Positions 1 to 8,046 of a stretch of 15,094 nucleotides of DNA are shown one piece after another. The position numbers were made by a program, and so were the translations under genes. Source of the stretch: an uncultured Lachnospiraceae bacterium (lineage in GTDB: Bacteria > Bacillota_A > Clostridia > Lachnospirales > Lachnospiraceae); contig CAJUGZ010000075.1 in NCBI GenBank assembly GCA_910585855.1, positions 1 to 15,094 on the forward strand, written 5' to 3'. Under the pieces are notes generated by a model. It was not told where the DNA came from and made no database searches. It saw only the letters and a program-made list of their open reading frames with translations. Numbering within the stretch: the first letter of the stretch is position 1; each line of letters opens with the position of its first letter.

Positions 1-259
1 ACCTAGAATTTTTTGCACATACTGCTTCCATGCAGTGTGTGCAAAAAAAGGGGCGTGTTTAGCCCGTATTCAAAAAAAGAGAATCCCTTATGGCTGATAA
101 CATCTTTCCTTACATCACAAAAGTCCCGCCCTCCATACGGGCGAATTGCGCCCCGGTTCGTCCGGCTGGATGCATTATCGGCAGAAGCCTTAGAACTTCT
201 TGCTTTTTGGAGACCGGAACAGCAGGATGCCCACTACTTTCCAATCTGGCGTCCCCCTC
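1..259 (+). repeat. Type 1 hairpin repeat, left copy (5' end outside window)
   Basis: This stretch matches, in inverted orientation, the copy at 14286-14630. Shared blocks in order are: a hairpin of CTGC-TTCCAT-GCAG with CACA/TGTG flanks (about 14-42); GGGGCG at 50-55 and GCCCGTA at 62-68; their complements TACGGGC at 136-142 and CGCCCC at 149-154; and the 3' arm from GCAGAAG at about 180 to the tail CTGGCGTCC near 246-254. The 67 nt between GCCCGTA and TACGGGC are poorly conserved between copies. The 5' arm that should pair with 180-250 lies left of position 1. The tail ends six bases before the stop codon of the minus-strand gene that follows. I see no credible coding sequence here. Whether it acts as DNA (a MITE-like element) or RNA is open. 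Confidence 0.85.
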
Positions 260-1030
260 CTACTTTTCGTTCATCTGCTCCACAAATTCTGCAGATTTTG
301 CCGTTATCTCCACCCAAGCAGGACGAAACCCACACCGTATCGCATTGCGTACCGATCTTATATTTGACCATGCAGCACAATAAAAAGGAACTTTCCCTCT
401 CTCCAAAATTTCTAATGCCAATCTGCTAGTAAGGGCTGATGCAATTCCCTTCCTCCGATATTCTGGCAATACATCCACTCCAATCTGCCACATCCCATCA
501 CAGTCTGCCGAGCATCCTGCCAGACCGACCAACTGTCCTTTTTCATAAGCCCCCACTCCCAAACAGTCTAACTGTTTTCTCTTTTCACAAAGAGCATTGC
601 TCCAGTTTTCTGTATACAGATCCTGAAATGCATCTTGCCCTAACACTCTCAATTCATACTGACATATTTGTTCTTTTAATAAATAAATATCTGGCAGAAA
701 ATACTCTGCCATAAAACAGATCCTCTGCCCATCCTTTTGCAGGGCATCATTTAATTTATGCAGATTTGGTGTTTCAAAACAATGCTCTACTGGATAATTT
801 CCAATATAATCCTCCACTCTATCTTTCCATTTCTCCTGTACAGATGCCACAATATTATTTCCATAAGACACAAGATGACAGATAAATGGAAGTTCTAAAT
901 ATTTTCTGGCATCTGGATGTATCTTTGAAAGAACTACTTTATTTTTTTCACTCATAAAGTCATCTGCACTACAGTTTAAATCAATCGCAGACTGTTTCAT
1001 AGCGATATATAAAATATCTTTATTTGTCAT
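260..1030 (-). CDS. GNAT family N-acetyltransferase
   Basis: A 256-residue protein with a GNAT fold in its C-terminal half (about residues 125-245). The acetyl-CoA pyrophosphate-binding motif A is seen as YRRKGIASAL at 191-200 after the beta-strand WQIGVDVLPE, and a typical later segment AAWSNIRSVRNAIRCGF at 219-235. The N-terminal 120 residues have no motif I recognise; this two-part layout resembles larger GNAT proteins in Firmicutes. It should transfer an acetyl group from acetyl-CoA to an amine, but the substrate cannot be told from sequence. The ATG start lies 6 nt after the stop of the upstream beta-galactosidase gene, and its ribosome binding site (AGGATAGGAAAG) overlaps the end of that gene, so the two are co-transcribed. 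The stop abuts the tail of the type 1 repeat, which may also serve as the operon's 3' end. Confidence 0.85.
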   Translation of the reverse strand: MTNKDILYIAMKQSAIDLNCSADDFMSEKNKVVLSKIHPDARKYLELPFICHLVSYGNNIVASVQEKWKDRVEDYIGNYPVEHCFETPNLHKLNDALQKDGQRICFMAEYFLPDIYLLKEQICQYELRVLGQDAFQDLYTENWSNALCEKRKQLDCLGVGAYEKGQLVGLAGCSADCDGMWQIGVDVLPEYRRKGIASALTSRLALEILERGKVPFYCAAWSNIRSVRNAIRCGFRPAWVEITAKSAEFVEQMNEK

Positions 1031-1036
1031 ACTTTC

Positions 1037-3112
1037 CTATCCTTCTATCTCTGTTTGAAACTCTTCTTCTATCTTTACCTCTGTAAGCAGACAAGCCTGT
1101 CCCTTCTGCATCTTCGGCAGTGTTTCTAAAAAGCGTTTTTCTGTTTCTTTTAAGGCAGTCACCTCTATCTGCACTTTTTTAGGAAATCCATAACGCCGAA
1201 GCCCAATCTCCCAGTTATCCCCCTGATAAAAATGATCATCCTCTAATTCCTTTTCAATAAAAAGTTTTGCACTATCTCCCTGATAATTCAATATTAAATA
1301 GGCATCTTTACTTTCTTTTGCAGTTTCTTCCCGACAAATTTCAATTTCGTATAAAATCGTATTCTGTGTTCTTTTTTTCTCTGTTACTAAGGTTTCTAAT
1401 TTTGCCCTTTTTATTCTTTTTTGATATACTGCAAACCCATTTTGGTCCTCTAATCGAACAAACCCTTCTGGGATATTGTCCAGTGCCGGATATACTCGAA
1501 ACTCTGGGTCTTTTCGTCCAAAAAGACAGATTCGATCGGTTTCATCCACTACAGCACTTTCATTTAGAAATAAATATTCTTTGTTTCGAACAATTTTATA
1601 GGCATTTTTTGCTTCTTTGCGGCTTAATGTCAAAATCTTTGCGTTTCCCAATTCTCCCTCCAACCGATAGGCGGGTTCTTTGTCTGTATAAAAGATATAG
1701 ACCGTTTCTTCTAAATTTTTTAACCTGCAAAGGGGAGTTGCCAAAGCGGATTTTAGTATGCCGTTTCCAATCTTCATGTTAAATGGATAAAAGAAAAAAT
1801 CCTGATTTTTAATTGTAATCGCCGGAAAAACTATGGTTTCCTTTTGAAGCGGCACACGAATCTTATAATCCCTGTGTTCTGCCATCGTATATCTTCTTTG
1901 ATAATTATTAATAAATACATAACCCTGTGTTCCGTCATGCCGGAAAGCAATTCGTATATCTGACAGATTCGCTGGTGTCTGCGGATTTTCATCTGGAAAA
2001 ACAGGTTTCATCTGACATAGTTCACTGCCAAAATCCCGAAGAAAAAAAGCCAAAAGCTTAATTTCTTTATAGGTTTCCGATATCTGCCCATATGCCCGAA
2101 TCGGTGCACGAAAATCATAATTCATCACAGGCAAATCATTAGGAGAGCCTGTTTCTTTGCTCTCCTGAAGAGTTGTTAATTTCCCTTTTGGATTGATTCC
2201 GCCATGATACATATAATATCCCAGCAGATTTACACCGCTTCCCAATTTTGCCAGTGACATTGCACCGATATCTTTTGCATGGGCTACGGGTCTTCTATGA
2301 TGGGTAACCTGAAGCCCACCTCCTAATTCTGCCGTAAGATATGGAAATTTTTCCAAATCAAATGTAATTCCATGCCCATATTCGAAATCACTTCCGATAT
2401 TGTGATCGTTTCTCTCTTTCGTAAAAATATAATTTCCGTTCGGCGGAAGTTCTTCTAAACTCTTGTCCCACGGTGCATCACAATAACCACCCATTACCGG
2501 AATCATTCCCCCTGTTACAGCCCCGCCCCAGCCAGTTGCCGTATAAAGCGGTACATCAAATCCTGCTCTCTTTGCCAATCCCAAAAGTGTTCGCATATGC
2601 TGCTCGCCTTCTTCTCCAGAAAGTCCGCCTACATGCCCATACTCATTTTCAATCTGTATCCCGATAATCGGTCCGCCCTCTTTTAATAAATACCCCTCTG
2701 CCTGCTGATAGATACAATTATAAAATTTCTCTACCTTTGCTAAATAGTGTAGGTTATTACATCGAAGCGGATAGGGCTTTTTTAACAGCCAGTCAGGAAA
2801 TCCACCGTTTCTTACCTCTCCATGCACCCAAGGTCCAATGCGAAGAATCACCTCTGTATTACATTCTTTACAGACCTGCAAAAATCCCCGCAAATCCCGA
2901 TTTCCGCTAAAATCATACTCTCCTTCTATTTCCTCATGATGAATCCAGATCACATAGGTAGAAACAATCTCTACACCACCTGCTTTCATCTTATCAATAC
3001 TTTCTTTCCAATATTCCTTTGCACAGCGGGAATAATGTATCTCCCCCATTACAGGAAACCAAGCTTTTTTATTTTTTGTTAAATATTGGCTGTTATAGCT
3101 ATATTCTGTCAC
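1037..3112 (-). CDS. Glycoside hydrolase family 35 beta-galactosidase
   Basis: A 691-residue enzyme with a GH35 TIM barrel at about 18-360, followed by beta-rich domains to the C-terminus. Visible family motifs are VMGEIHYSR (21-29), GGPIIGIQIENEYG (146-159), where Glu157 is the expected acid/base, and PYLTAELGGG (257-266), where Glu262 is the expected nucleophile. GH35 enzymes release terminal beta-galactose from galactans and oligosaccharides. There is no signal peptide, so it should act in the cytoplasm on imported sugars. Translation starts at GTG (minus strand, 3112-3110), 8 nt after GGAGG; no ATG is nearby. It sits 49 nt downstream of the PL26-like gene with no strong terminator between, and 6 nt before the GNAT gene. 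The pairing fits removal of galactose side chains from rhamnogalacturonan-I fragments. The exact linkage preference is not known. Confidence 0.93.
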   Translation of the reverse strand: MTEYSYNSQYLTKNKKAWFPVMGEIHYSRCAKEYWKESIDKMKAGGVEIVSTYVIWIHHEEIEGEYDFSGNRDLRGFLQVCKECNTEVILRIGPWVHGEVRNGGFPDWLLKKPYPLRCNNLHYLAKVEKFYNCIYQQAEGYLLKEGGPIIGIQIENEYGHVGGLSGEEGEQHMRTLLGLAKRAGFDVPLYTATGWGGAVTGGMIPVMGGYCDAPWDKSLEELPPNGNYIFTKERNDHNIGSDFEYGHGITFDLEKFPYLTAELGGGLQVTHHRRPVAHAKDIGAMSLAKLGSGVNLLGYYMYHGGINPKGKLTTLQESKETGSPNDLPVMNYDFRAPIRAYGQISETYKEIKLLAFFLRDFGSELCQMKPVFPDENPQTPANLSDIRIAFRHDGTQGYVFINNYQRRYTMAEHRDYKIRVPLQKETIVFPAITIKNQDFFFYPFNMKIGNGILKSALATPLCRLKNLEETVYIFYTDKEPAYRLEGELGNAKILTLSRKEAKNAYKIVRNKEYLFLNESAVVDETDRICLFGRKDPEFRVYPALDNIPEGFVRLEDQNGFAVYQKRIKRAKLETLVTEKKRTQNTILYEIEICREETAKESKDAYLILNYQGDSAKLFIEKELEDDHFYQGDNWEIGLRRYGFPKKVQIEVTALKETEKRFLETLPKMQKGQACLLTEVKIEEEFQTEIEG

Positions 3113-3161
3113 ACCACTTTCCTCCGTCCCTATTTAAAAACCTGCTTTTAAAAAATAATTT

Positions 3162-5768
3162 TTAGTGCTTTGGAATATACTCTTTCGCAAATTCCAATGC
3201 CATAATTACATTTAAACACCACTGTGACGTTCTATTTGTTGTAATCCATGGAAGTTCCCGGTAAACCTTATCTGGATCACTGCCCTTTGCATAAACATTT
3301 GATTCCAGCGTTTCATAACCTTGTCCATTCGCATAATTATCCTGAAACAACAATGACCAAACCTTTCTTCCAAGTGCTTCATCTTTTCTATAGCCTGCAC
3401 TAAAAGCTGCCACTCCCGCTGCAAACATAGGCCATGAAAAAGGTCTTTTTTCAATCTGTCCATTGGTGCGTCTGCTCTTTTCTTCCGGTGAAAGATAATA
3501 AAATGCACCCAAATCTGACAATAACTGCTTTAATGTATCATCTTCTAAAATATCCGCCGCTTCCAGCCAAATCTGCGGTCCTCCCATACAAAGTTGCAGG
3601 TGTTGATTAGGTGTATCTTCTATCTCCCCCCGATAAATTAAATGTCCGCTTTCTGCCTGATAATCATAATCCGGTCCAGACGCAAAACCATATGGTGTGT
3701 TTTTTATATCCAAAATTCCTGTTTCTATCTTTTTTCGATAAGTTTCATCTAAAGTAATCTCATACCATGTCATCCAGTTTGATACAAAAGAAGACCAATC
3801 TGGTCCGCTTCTTGCTGTTATCTGTTTCTTTCCCTGCGCATCTATTCTAGTAAATCCTTTGGCATACGGCAGTGACATATCGGCATCTTTGACTTCTTCA
3901 AAAATATCCCGCAGCCTTCTGTCACCCGTCAGATAATACAAAAATCTGGAATGTCCTGCCATAGCAATGCGGGGTTCTTTGCATGGGCAGCCCCAATGTC
4001 TTACATTGTGCCTAGAACCTAAGCCCTTTAAAGGTCCGAAATGATAGAGATCCACTTCCGATACATGCCGGCTCATTGCTTCTGCTACCGTATAAACATC
4101 TTCCCGCCCTGTTCTCAGAAAATACAGCCACAACCAATAAGTAGGCACTAATTCTGTATTCTGCCATGCATAGCCGCCTATATCATACTTCCATGTATGA
4201 CGAACCGGATCATAAGTATGCATCACATCTCCATAGTCAAAAAGTCCATACCAGTTACGATTTTCAATTTCCTGCTTATAATACAAAAATGCATGTTCTA
4301 ATTGATATTCCATCCAAGCACCCGAAGTTGACTGATACTCCGGTAAACTAAAATAACCAAACGCTCGTTTTTGATAATAATACTCTGGCGTCCCTACAAA
4401 AACTGGCGGCTTCTGCATATACATTCCATAATCCTCTAACTCCTTTTCCTTTGGTATCTCAGAACCAATTCGAATTCTGCACTCACTGGTGACACCGATT
4501 CCATAAGCCCCTTCTGCCAATTCATCATATCCCTCATAGCAAGTCTTTGGATAAGCACGTGTATCATAATGCCGAAAATCAAAACTCTCCGCACGGGGCG
4601 AATAAAACCAAACCGTACAAACACTGCTTTCTCCGCCTAAATTTGCTACTTCCATCCCAGAAGGATATTTCTGCCAGAAATCCCGTATGCCAAATAAAAC
4701 CGTTTCTTCCGCCCCCGATACTGCCATCACTCCGCTTGTTCTGCGCCCTTCTTTTGAACTGATACAACAGTTTTTCTTATTTGTCCGCTTTCGAATCCGA
4801 TAGTGATAAGCACTATCCTGATCCAAAAAATAATCATTCCAAACCGGCATCTCTTTTGCCGCCTGTTCGATTGTTTCCTCCAAAGAATCTGTTATCTCGG
4901 GATACTTTTCTGCCTGATAAGCAACGGAAATCTCCTTCTTCCTTTTTCCCTCCATCTGTGCCTGATACACCTCTTTTGGAATCACCGGATGAGAAAAATG
5001 CAGCATAACCGCAGCTTCATGAAAAATCGATCCATCTGTTGTAAACTGCACATGTCTGTCATACTTTTTACCAGAAAGCACCGTTTCATACCGAATCCCC
5101 ATTCCCTTTAAAAAATCTCTTTCCTCCTGCCCATCATAGAGAAATGTATGTACAAACTTAATCTCTGTACTATGATACCAGACATACATACGAATAACAA
5201 AAGGCATCCGGCAACTCTCCCTTGTTACGTGATTCCCCTTAAAACAAACCACCGCCTGCAAAGGTCCTGCTTCCTCTATCTCACAAGATACAATTTCACC
5301 ATGATATTCCCTCTCTTCCGTTACCGTCAAACCCTCTTCTTCTTCCTTTCGTCTTTGCAAAATAAATACCGGATAAACCCGATGAAGCCTTATCTTATTC
5401 TGATATACAGTTCGTTCAATCAATGCACCAGAAAACGGCACAAAAATCTTTAATTCCCCCGTATCAATCTGATACTCATTCTCCCCTTTTTGAATCACAA
5501 TTTCGCCTTCCCCTTTTTTGATTTCCTCTTCTTTAGAAATCGGCGTCAGTGTAATAGATTCTCCCACTTCCTCTGTATTTACTGTATGGGAAGTCCATTT
5601 TAAACTGCCATCCGACCAATATGCCATATCTCTCGACTGCATAGAAATCTCTCTGCCCGTTTCATCCGCTGCCAAAAAACAACACTGTTTCACTTCCCCT
5701 TTACTCCATACTGCTCCAAAAGTAGTATATCCTCCCTGCCCACGATGCTCTAATCTATGTAATATCAT
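3162..5768 (-). CDS. PL26 / YetA-like (exo-rhamnogalacturonan lyase family) protein
   Basis: An 868-residue protein without signal peptide. The N-terminal third resembles the beta-rich (RIFT barrel) domain of the PcRGLX/YetA family, including YWSDGSLKWT at 50-59. The middle and C-terminal parts are Trp- and Tyr-rich helical sequence as expected of an alpha/alpha barrel, with NRNWYGLFDYGDVMH (503-517) and the distinctive GSRHNVRHWG (584-593). In this family the Penicillium enzyme PcRGLX removes disaccharides from rhamnogalacturonan ends, and Bacillus YetA lies in a pectin-related cluster. The length matches the family. Start ATG is preceded by GGAGG at the right distance and by a sigma-A promoter. 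It is the first gene of an operon with a GH35 beta-galactosidase, which supports intracellular handling of rhamnogalacturonan-I oligosaccharides. The family call is by remembered motifs; lyase activity itself is inferred. Confidence 0.75.
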   Translation of the reverse strand: MILHRLEHRGQGGYTTFGAVWSKGEVKQCCFLAADETGREISMQSRDMAYWSDGSLKWTSHTVNTEEVGESITLTPISKEEEIKKGEGEIVIQKGENEYQIDTGELKIFVPFSGALIERTVYQNKIRLHRVYPVFILQRRKEEEEGLTVTEEREYHGEIVSCEIEEAGPLQAVVCFKGNHVTRESCRMPFVIRMYVWYHSTEIKFVHTFLYDGQEERDFLKGMGIRYETVLSGKKYDRHVQFTTDGSIFHEAAVMLHFSHPVIPKEVYQAQMEGKRKKEISVAYQAEKYPEITDSLEETIEQAAKEMPVWNDYFLDQDSAYHYRIRKRTNKKNCCISSKEGRRTSGVMAVSGAEETVLFGIRDFWQKYPSGMEVANLGGESSVCTVWFYSPRAESFDFRHYDTRAYPKTCYEGYDELAEGAYGIGVTSECRIRIGSEIPKEKELEDYGMYMQKPPVFVGTPEYYYQKRAFGYFSLPEYQSTSGAWMEYQLEHAFLYYKQEIENRNWYGLFDYGDVMHTYDPVRHTWKYDIGGYAWQNTELVPTYWLWLYFLRTGREDVYTVAEAMSRHVSEVDLYHFGPLKGLGSRHNVRHWGCPCKEPRIAMAGHSRFLYYLTGDRRLRDIFEEVKDADMSLPYAKGFTRIDAQGKKQITARSGPDWSSFVSNWMTWYEITLDETYRKKIETGILDIKNTPYGFASGPDYDYQAESGHLIYRGEIEDTPNQHLQLCMGGPQIWLEAADILEDDTLKQLLSDLGAFYYLSPEEKSRRTNGQIEKRPFSWPMFAAGVAAFSAGYRKDEALGRKVWSLLFQDNYANGQGYETLESNVYAKGSDPDKVYRELPWITTNRTSQWCLNVIMALEFAKEYIPKH

Positions 5769-5795
5769 AGCAGTTTTCCTCCAATTTTTCTTCTC

Positions 5796-5824
5796 ATCTT
5801 ATCATCTTTTTTACCTATGGTCAA
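5796..5824 (-). promoter_or_regulatory. Sigma-A promoter of the PL26-GH35-GNAT operon
   Basis: On the minus strand TTGACC (5824-5819) and TAAGAT (5801-5796) are separated by exactly 17 nt. Transcription would start near 5788, giving a very short leader that still contains the GGAGG ribosome binding site of the first gene. I see no obvious operator palindrome next to it. Confidence 0.7.
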
Positions 5825-5911
5825 TCTTTACAAAATATATATCAGAATAAACTTACAAAGCAAAATTTTTATAAAATTACCTAATTTCCATGATAGTTTC
5901 AAAATGATTTA

Positions 5912-6078
5912 GGAGTTGCTTTCACCGGACGCAAGAAGCGGTTTGCTCCTCTCACTGTTGATAAAATAGCAGTAGAAATTATATTTTATTACAGAACAAA
6001 AACAGAAACAGATTTTTAGAAAAGTTTGAATATGATTCTTTTTTTGTTTCGAATCTGGCGTCCGGTAAAAGAAACCCC
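5912..6078. repeat. Short inverted-repeat element with GCGTCC ends (type 3)
   Basis: Arms at 5912-5932 and 6058-6078 match in inverted orientation at about 18 of 21 positions, with ACCGGACGC / GCGTCCGGT as the perfect core. The interior (about 125 nt) is AT-rich and non-coding. Each arm carries the GCGTCC motif that marks the 3' end of the type 1 and type 2 repeats; the right arm reads GAATCTGGCGTCC, identical over 13 bases to the type 1 copy at 14286. It lies between two divergent promoters. It may be a small MITE, or two fragments of the larger elements placed tail-out. Confidence 0.6.
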
Positions 6079-6129
6079 TTTGCAGTAACAATCTCCAAAA
6101 ACCTAATGAAAGAAATATATATAAAATTA

Positions 6130-6158
6130 TTGTATCCTATAAAAAAAGTATTTATAAT
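6130..6158 (+). promoter_or_regulatory. Sigma-A promoter of the two-component system genes
   Basis: TTGTAT (6130-6135) and a perfect TATAAT (6153-6158) with a 17-nt spacer. It is placed about 45 nt before the response regulator start, leaving room for the AAAAGGAG ribosome binding site. No BceR-type operator is seen here, so basal expression of the sensor genes may be constitutive. Confidence 0.65.
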
Positions 6159-6207
6159 CATTAATACCAGTTTACATCCCCAAAAATTTTTTAAAAGGAG
6201 AATAAAA

Positions 6208-6873
6208 ATGCAGAAAATCATGATTATAGAAGATGATCCCGCCATTCGAAACGAACTGACACTCTTATTAGAAAATGAAGGTTATCTACCTTTACCCCTA
6301 GAAAATTTTACAAACATCGTAGAACAGGTTTTGGAAAGTTCTCCCCACCTGATTCTACTGGATCTAGGACTTCCCATACAAGATGGTACTACTATATGTG
6401 CTAATATCCGTCAAAAAACAAAGATTCCTATTATCGCCGTCACCAGCCGAAATTCTGCTATGGACGAACTTTTAACTTTAAGTCTAGGCAGCGATGACTA
6501 TATCACAAAACCTTACAATATTCCGGTTCTTATTGCCAGAATCAAAGCCGTTCTGCGCCGAAGCAGTAATTTGCAGGAAACCGATATTCTTACCTTTCAC
6601 GGTCTTTCTCTAAATCTGACAAAAGGCACAATAACAGCAAATAATCATACAGAAGAACTCACCCGCAATGAACTTAAAATTCTATCACATCTTATGTCAC
6701 ATGCCGGAGAAATCGTTTCCCGATCCGATCTAATGGACACACTATGGTACAGTCAGATTTATATTGACGACAATACACTAAGCGTCAACATTACTCGCCT
6801 TCGTGGAAAACTACAGAACTTAGGACTTTTTGACTATATCAAAACTAGAAGAGGAATGGGATATCAATTATGA
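6208..6873 (+). CDS. OmpR/BceR-type response regulator
   Basis: A 221-residue two-domain regulator. The receiver domain (about 1-115) has the acidic pair IEDD (7-10), the phospho-acceptor Asp52 in LLDLGLP, the Thr/Ser switch at AVTS (77-80) and Lys101 in TKPY. The C-terminal half (about 125-221) is an OmpR/PhoB winged helix with TRNELKILSHL and the closing TRRGMGYQL. The start was set at the ATG at 6208 because AAAAGGAG lies at good spacing; the reading frame is open further upstream but lacks a binding site. Its stop overlaps the kinase start by 4 nt (ATGA), so translation is coupled. By context it belongs to the BceR/VirR group that activates a neighbouring ABC exporter; the operator at 7931-7946 is its likely target. 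Confidence 0.93.
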   Translation: MQKIMIIEDDPAIRNELTLLLENEGYLPLPLENFTNIVEQVLESSPHLILLDLGLPIQDGTTICANIRQKTKIPIIAVTSRNSAMDELLTLSLGSDDYITKPYNIPVLIARIKAVLRRSSNLQETDILTFHGLSLNLTKGTITANNHTEELTRNELKILSHLMSHAGEIVSRSDLMDTLWYSQIYIDDNTLSVNITRLRGKLQNLGLFDYIKTRRGMGYQL

Positions 6874-7868
6874 CAATTTACGAATTTTTATCAGATCGTT
6901 TCAAAAAATTTATTTTCGAAATTTCGGTTGTTCTTATCGCAGCCGTTTTTTTACTATCAACCGGCACACAATTTGACATCCTGCTTTTACTATTAATAGG
7001 TTTATCCTTCCTTTTTTTAATTGTACAGATTTTCGACTTCCTTCGCTCTCGATCCCATCTGCAGGAATTAGAAGCCATTCTGTCTGGTCTAAACGAAAAA
7101 TACCTGTTTGCCGAATGTGTTCCCATTTCTAACAATTTATATGAACGCAAACTATTTGAACTGATTCGTCATTCTGGAAAAGCAATGATTGAAGCTGTTT
7201 CCGATGCACAAGCTTCCCAACGGGAATATCGAGAATATATTGAAAGCTGGGTTCATGAAATTAAATCTCCTATTACAGCAGCAAAACTGATTTGCCGAAC
7301 AGTCGATGAACCAATGCGAAGAAAACTCTCCTGTGAACTCTCCCAAATTGATGCCCATGTGGAACGTGCCTTATTCTATGCACGAGCAGAAAGCCCAGAG
7401 CAAGACTTTCTTATCCGAAAGATCAATTTATCTGCAATAGTATCCCAAGCTATTCAAAACCACCAATCCCTGCTAATTCAAAGTAATATTCAAATTCAAA
7501 CACAGGGACTTGATCAAATCATCTATACCGATGACAAATGGAGCTGTTTTATCTTAGGACAACTACTGCAAAATGCTGTCCGTTACCGCAGTGAACAGCC
7601 TATTATTACTCTGTCCGCAAAACCACTAGGACAGCAAATACAGCTTTCCGTACAAGACAATGGTATCGGTATTCCTGCTCACGAACTATCCCGTGTCTTC
7701 GATCGAGGCTTTACTGGAAGCAACGGACGCAAAAAAGGAGGATCTACCGGCATGGGACTCTATCTCTGCCGCAAACTAACTAATTTTTTAGAAATCAATT
7801 TGTCAATCACCTCCAAAGAACATCAAGGAACAACAATTACCCTCACCTTTCCTGCAAAAGAAAGATAA
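6870..7868 (+). CDS. BceS-like intramembrane-sensing histidine kinase
   Basis: A 332-residue kinase with two membrane helices near the N-terminus (about 14-31 and 36-58) joined by only a few residues, so it lacks an extracellular sensor domain. This is the hallmark of Bce-type kinases, which sense through their partner transporter. The H-box ESWVHEIKSPIT places the phosphorylated His at 129. The ATPase half has the N-box QLLQNAVRYR (Asn235), the G1 box VQDNGIGIP (Asp263), the F-box segment RVFDRGF and the G2 box GGSTGMGLYL (290-299). The length is typical of the family. It overlaps the regulator gene by 4 nt and is followed by a 178-nt gap holding an operator before the transporter genes. Confidence 0.92.
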   Translation: MTIYEFLSDRFKKFIFEISVVLIAAVFLLSTGTQFDILLLLLIGLSFLFLIVQIFDFLRSRSHLQELEAILSGLNEKYLFAECVPISNNLYERKLFELIRHSGKAMIEAVSDAQASQREYREYIESWVHEIKSPITAAKLICRTVDEPMRRKLSCELSQIDAHVERALFYARAESPEQDFLIRKINLSAIVSQAIQNHQSLLIQSNIQIQTQGLDQIIYTDDKWSCFILGQLLQNAVRYRSEQPIITLSAKPLGQQIQLSVQDNGIGIPAHELSRVFDRGFTGSNGRKKGGSTGMGLYLCRKLTNFLEINLSITSKEHQGTTITLTFPAKER

Positions 7869-7930
7869 TACAACACTATTTCTAGCTGCAGAACCAGCGA
7901 AAAAATTAAAACTAATATCCTGTAAAGAAC

Positions 7931-7946
7931 CTTACAAAATTGTAAG
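7931..7946. promoter_or_regulatory. BceR-type operator upstream of the ABC transporter genes
   Basis: A near-perfect 16-nt palindrome with arms CTTACAA and TTGTAAG. It contains TTACA-AAAT-TGTAA, which fits the TNACA-N4-TGTAA motif described for BceR/VirR-type regulators of antimicrobial-peptide transporters. It lies about 100 nt before the ATPase start. The downstream promoter is weak by eye (TATTCT at 7990 or TATGCT at 7995 with no recognisable -35), as expected for an activator-dependent promoter. This implies that the transporter pair has its own inducible promoter within the cluster. Confidence 0.75.
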
Positions 7947-8046
7947 AAAAATCAATATTCCTTCACTACCAGAAACTCAACTTTTGGTGTATTCTATGCT
8001 CATAAAAGATAACTCAAAAATAATCATTTTACTAGGAGGAATTTCT

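Noticed and set aside
3113..3161. AT-rich inverted repeat between the PL26-like and GH35 genes as a terminator
   Set aside because: The stem is made only of A-T pairs with no GC core, so termination is unlikely; the genes are better read as one operon.
4385..4395. CTGGCGTCCC, the repeat tail motif, inside the PL26-like gene
   Set aside because: There is no inverted repeat around it and it encodes a normal VGTPEY stretch in frame, so it is a chance match.
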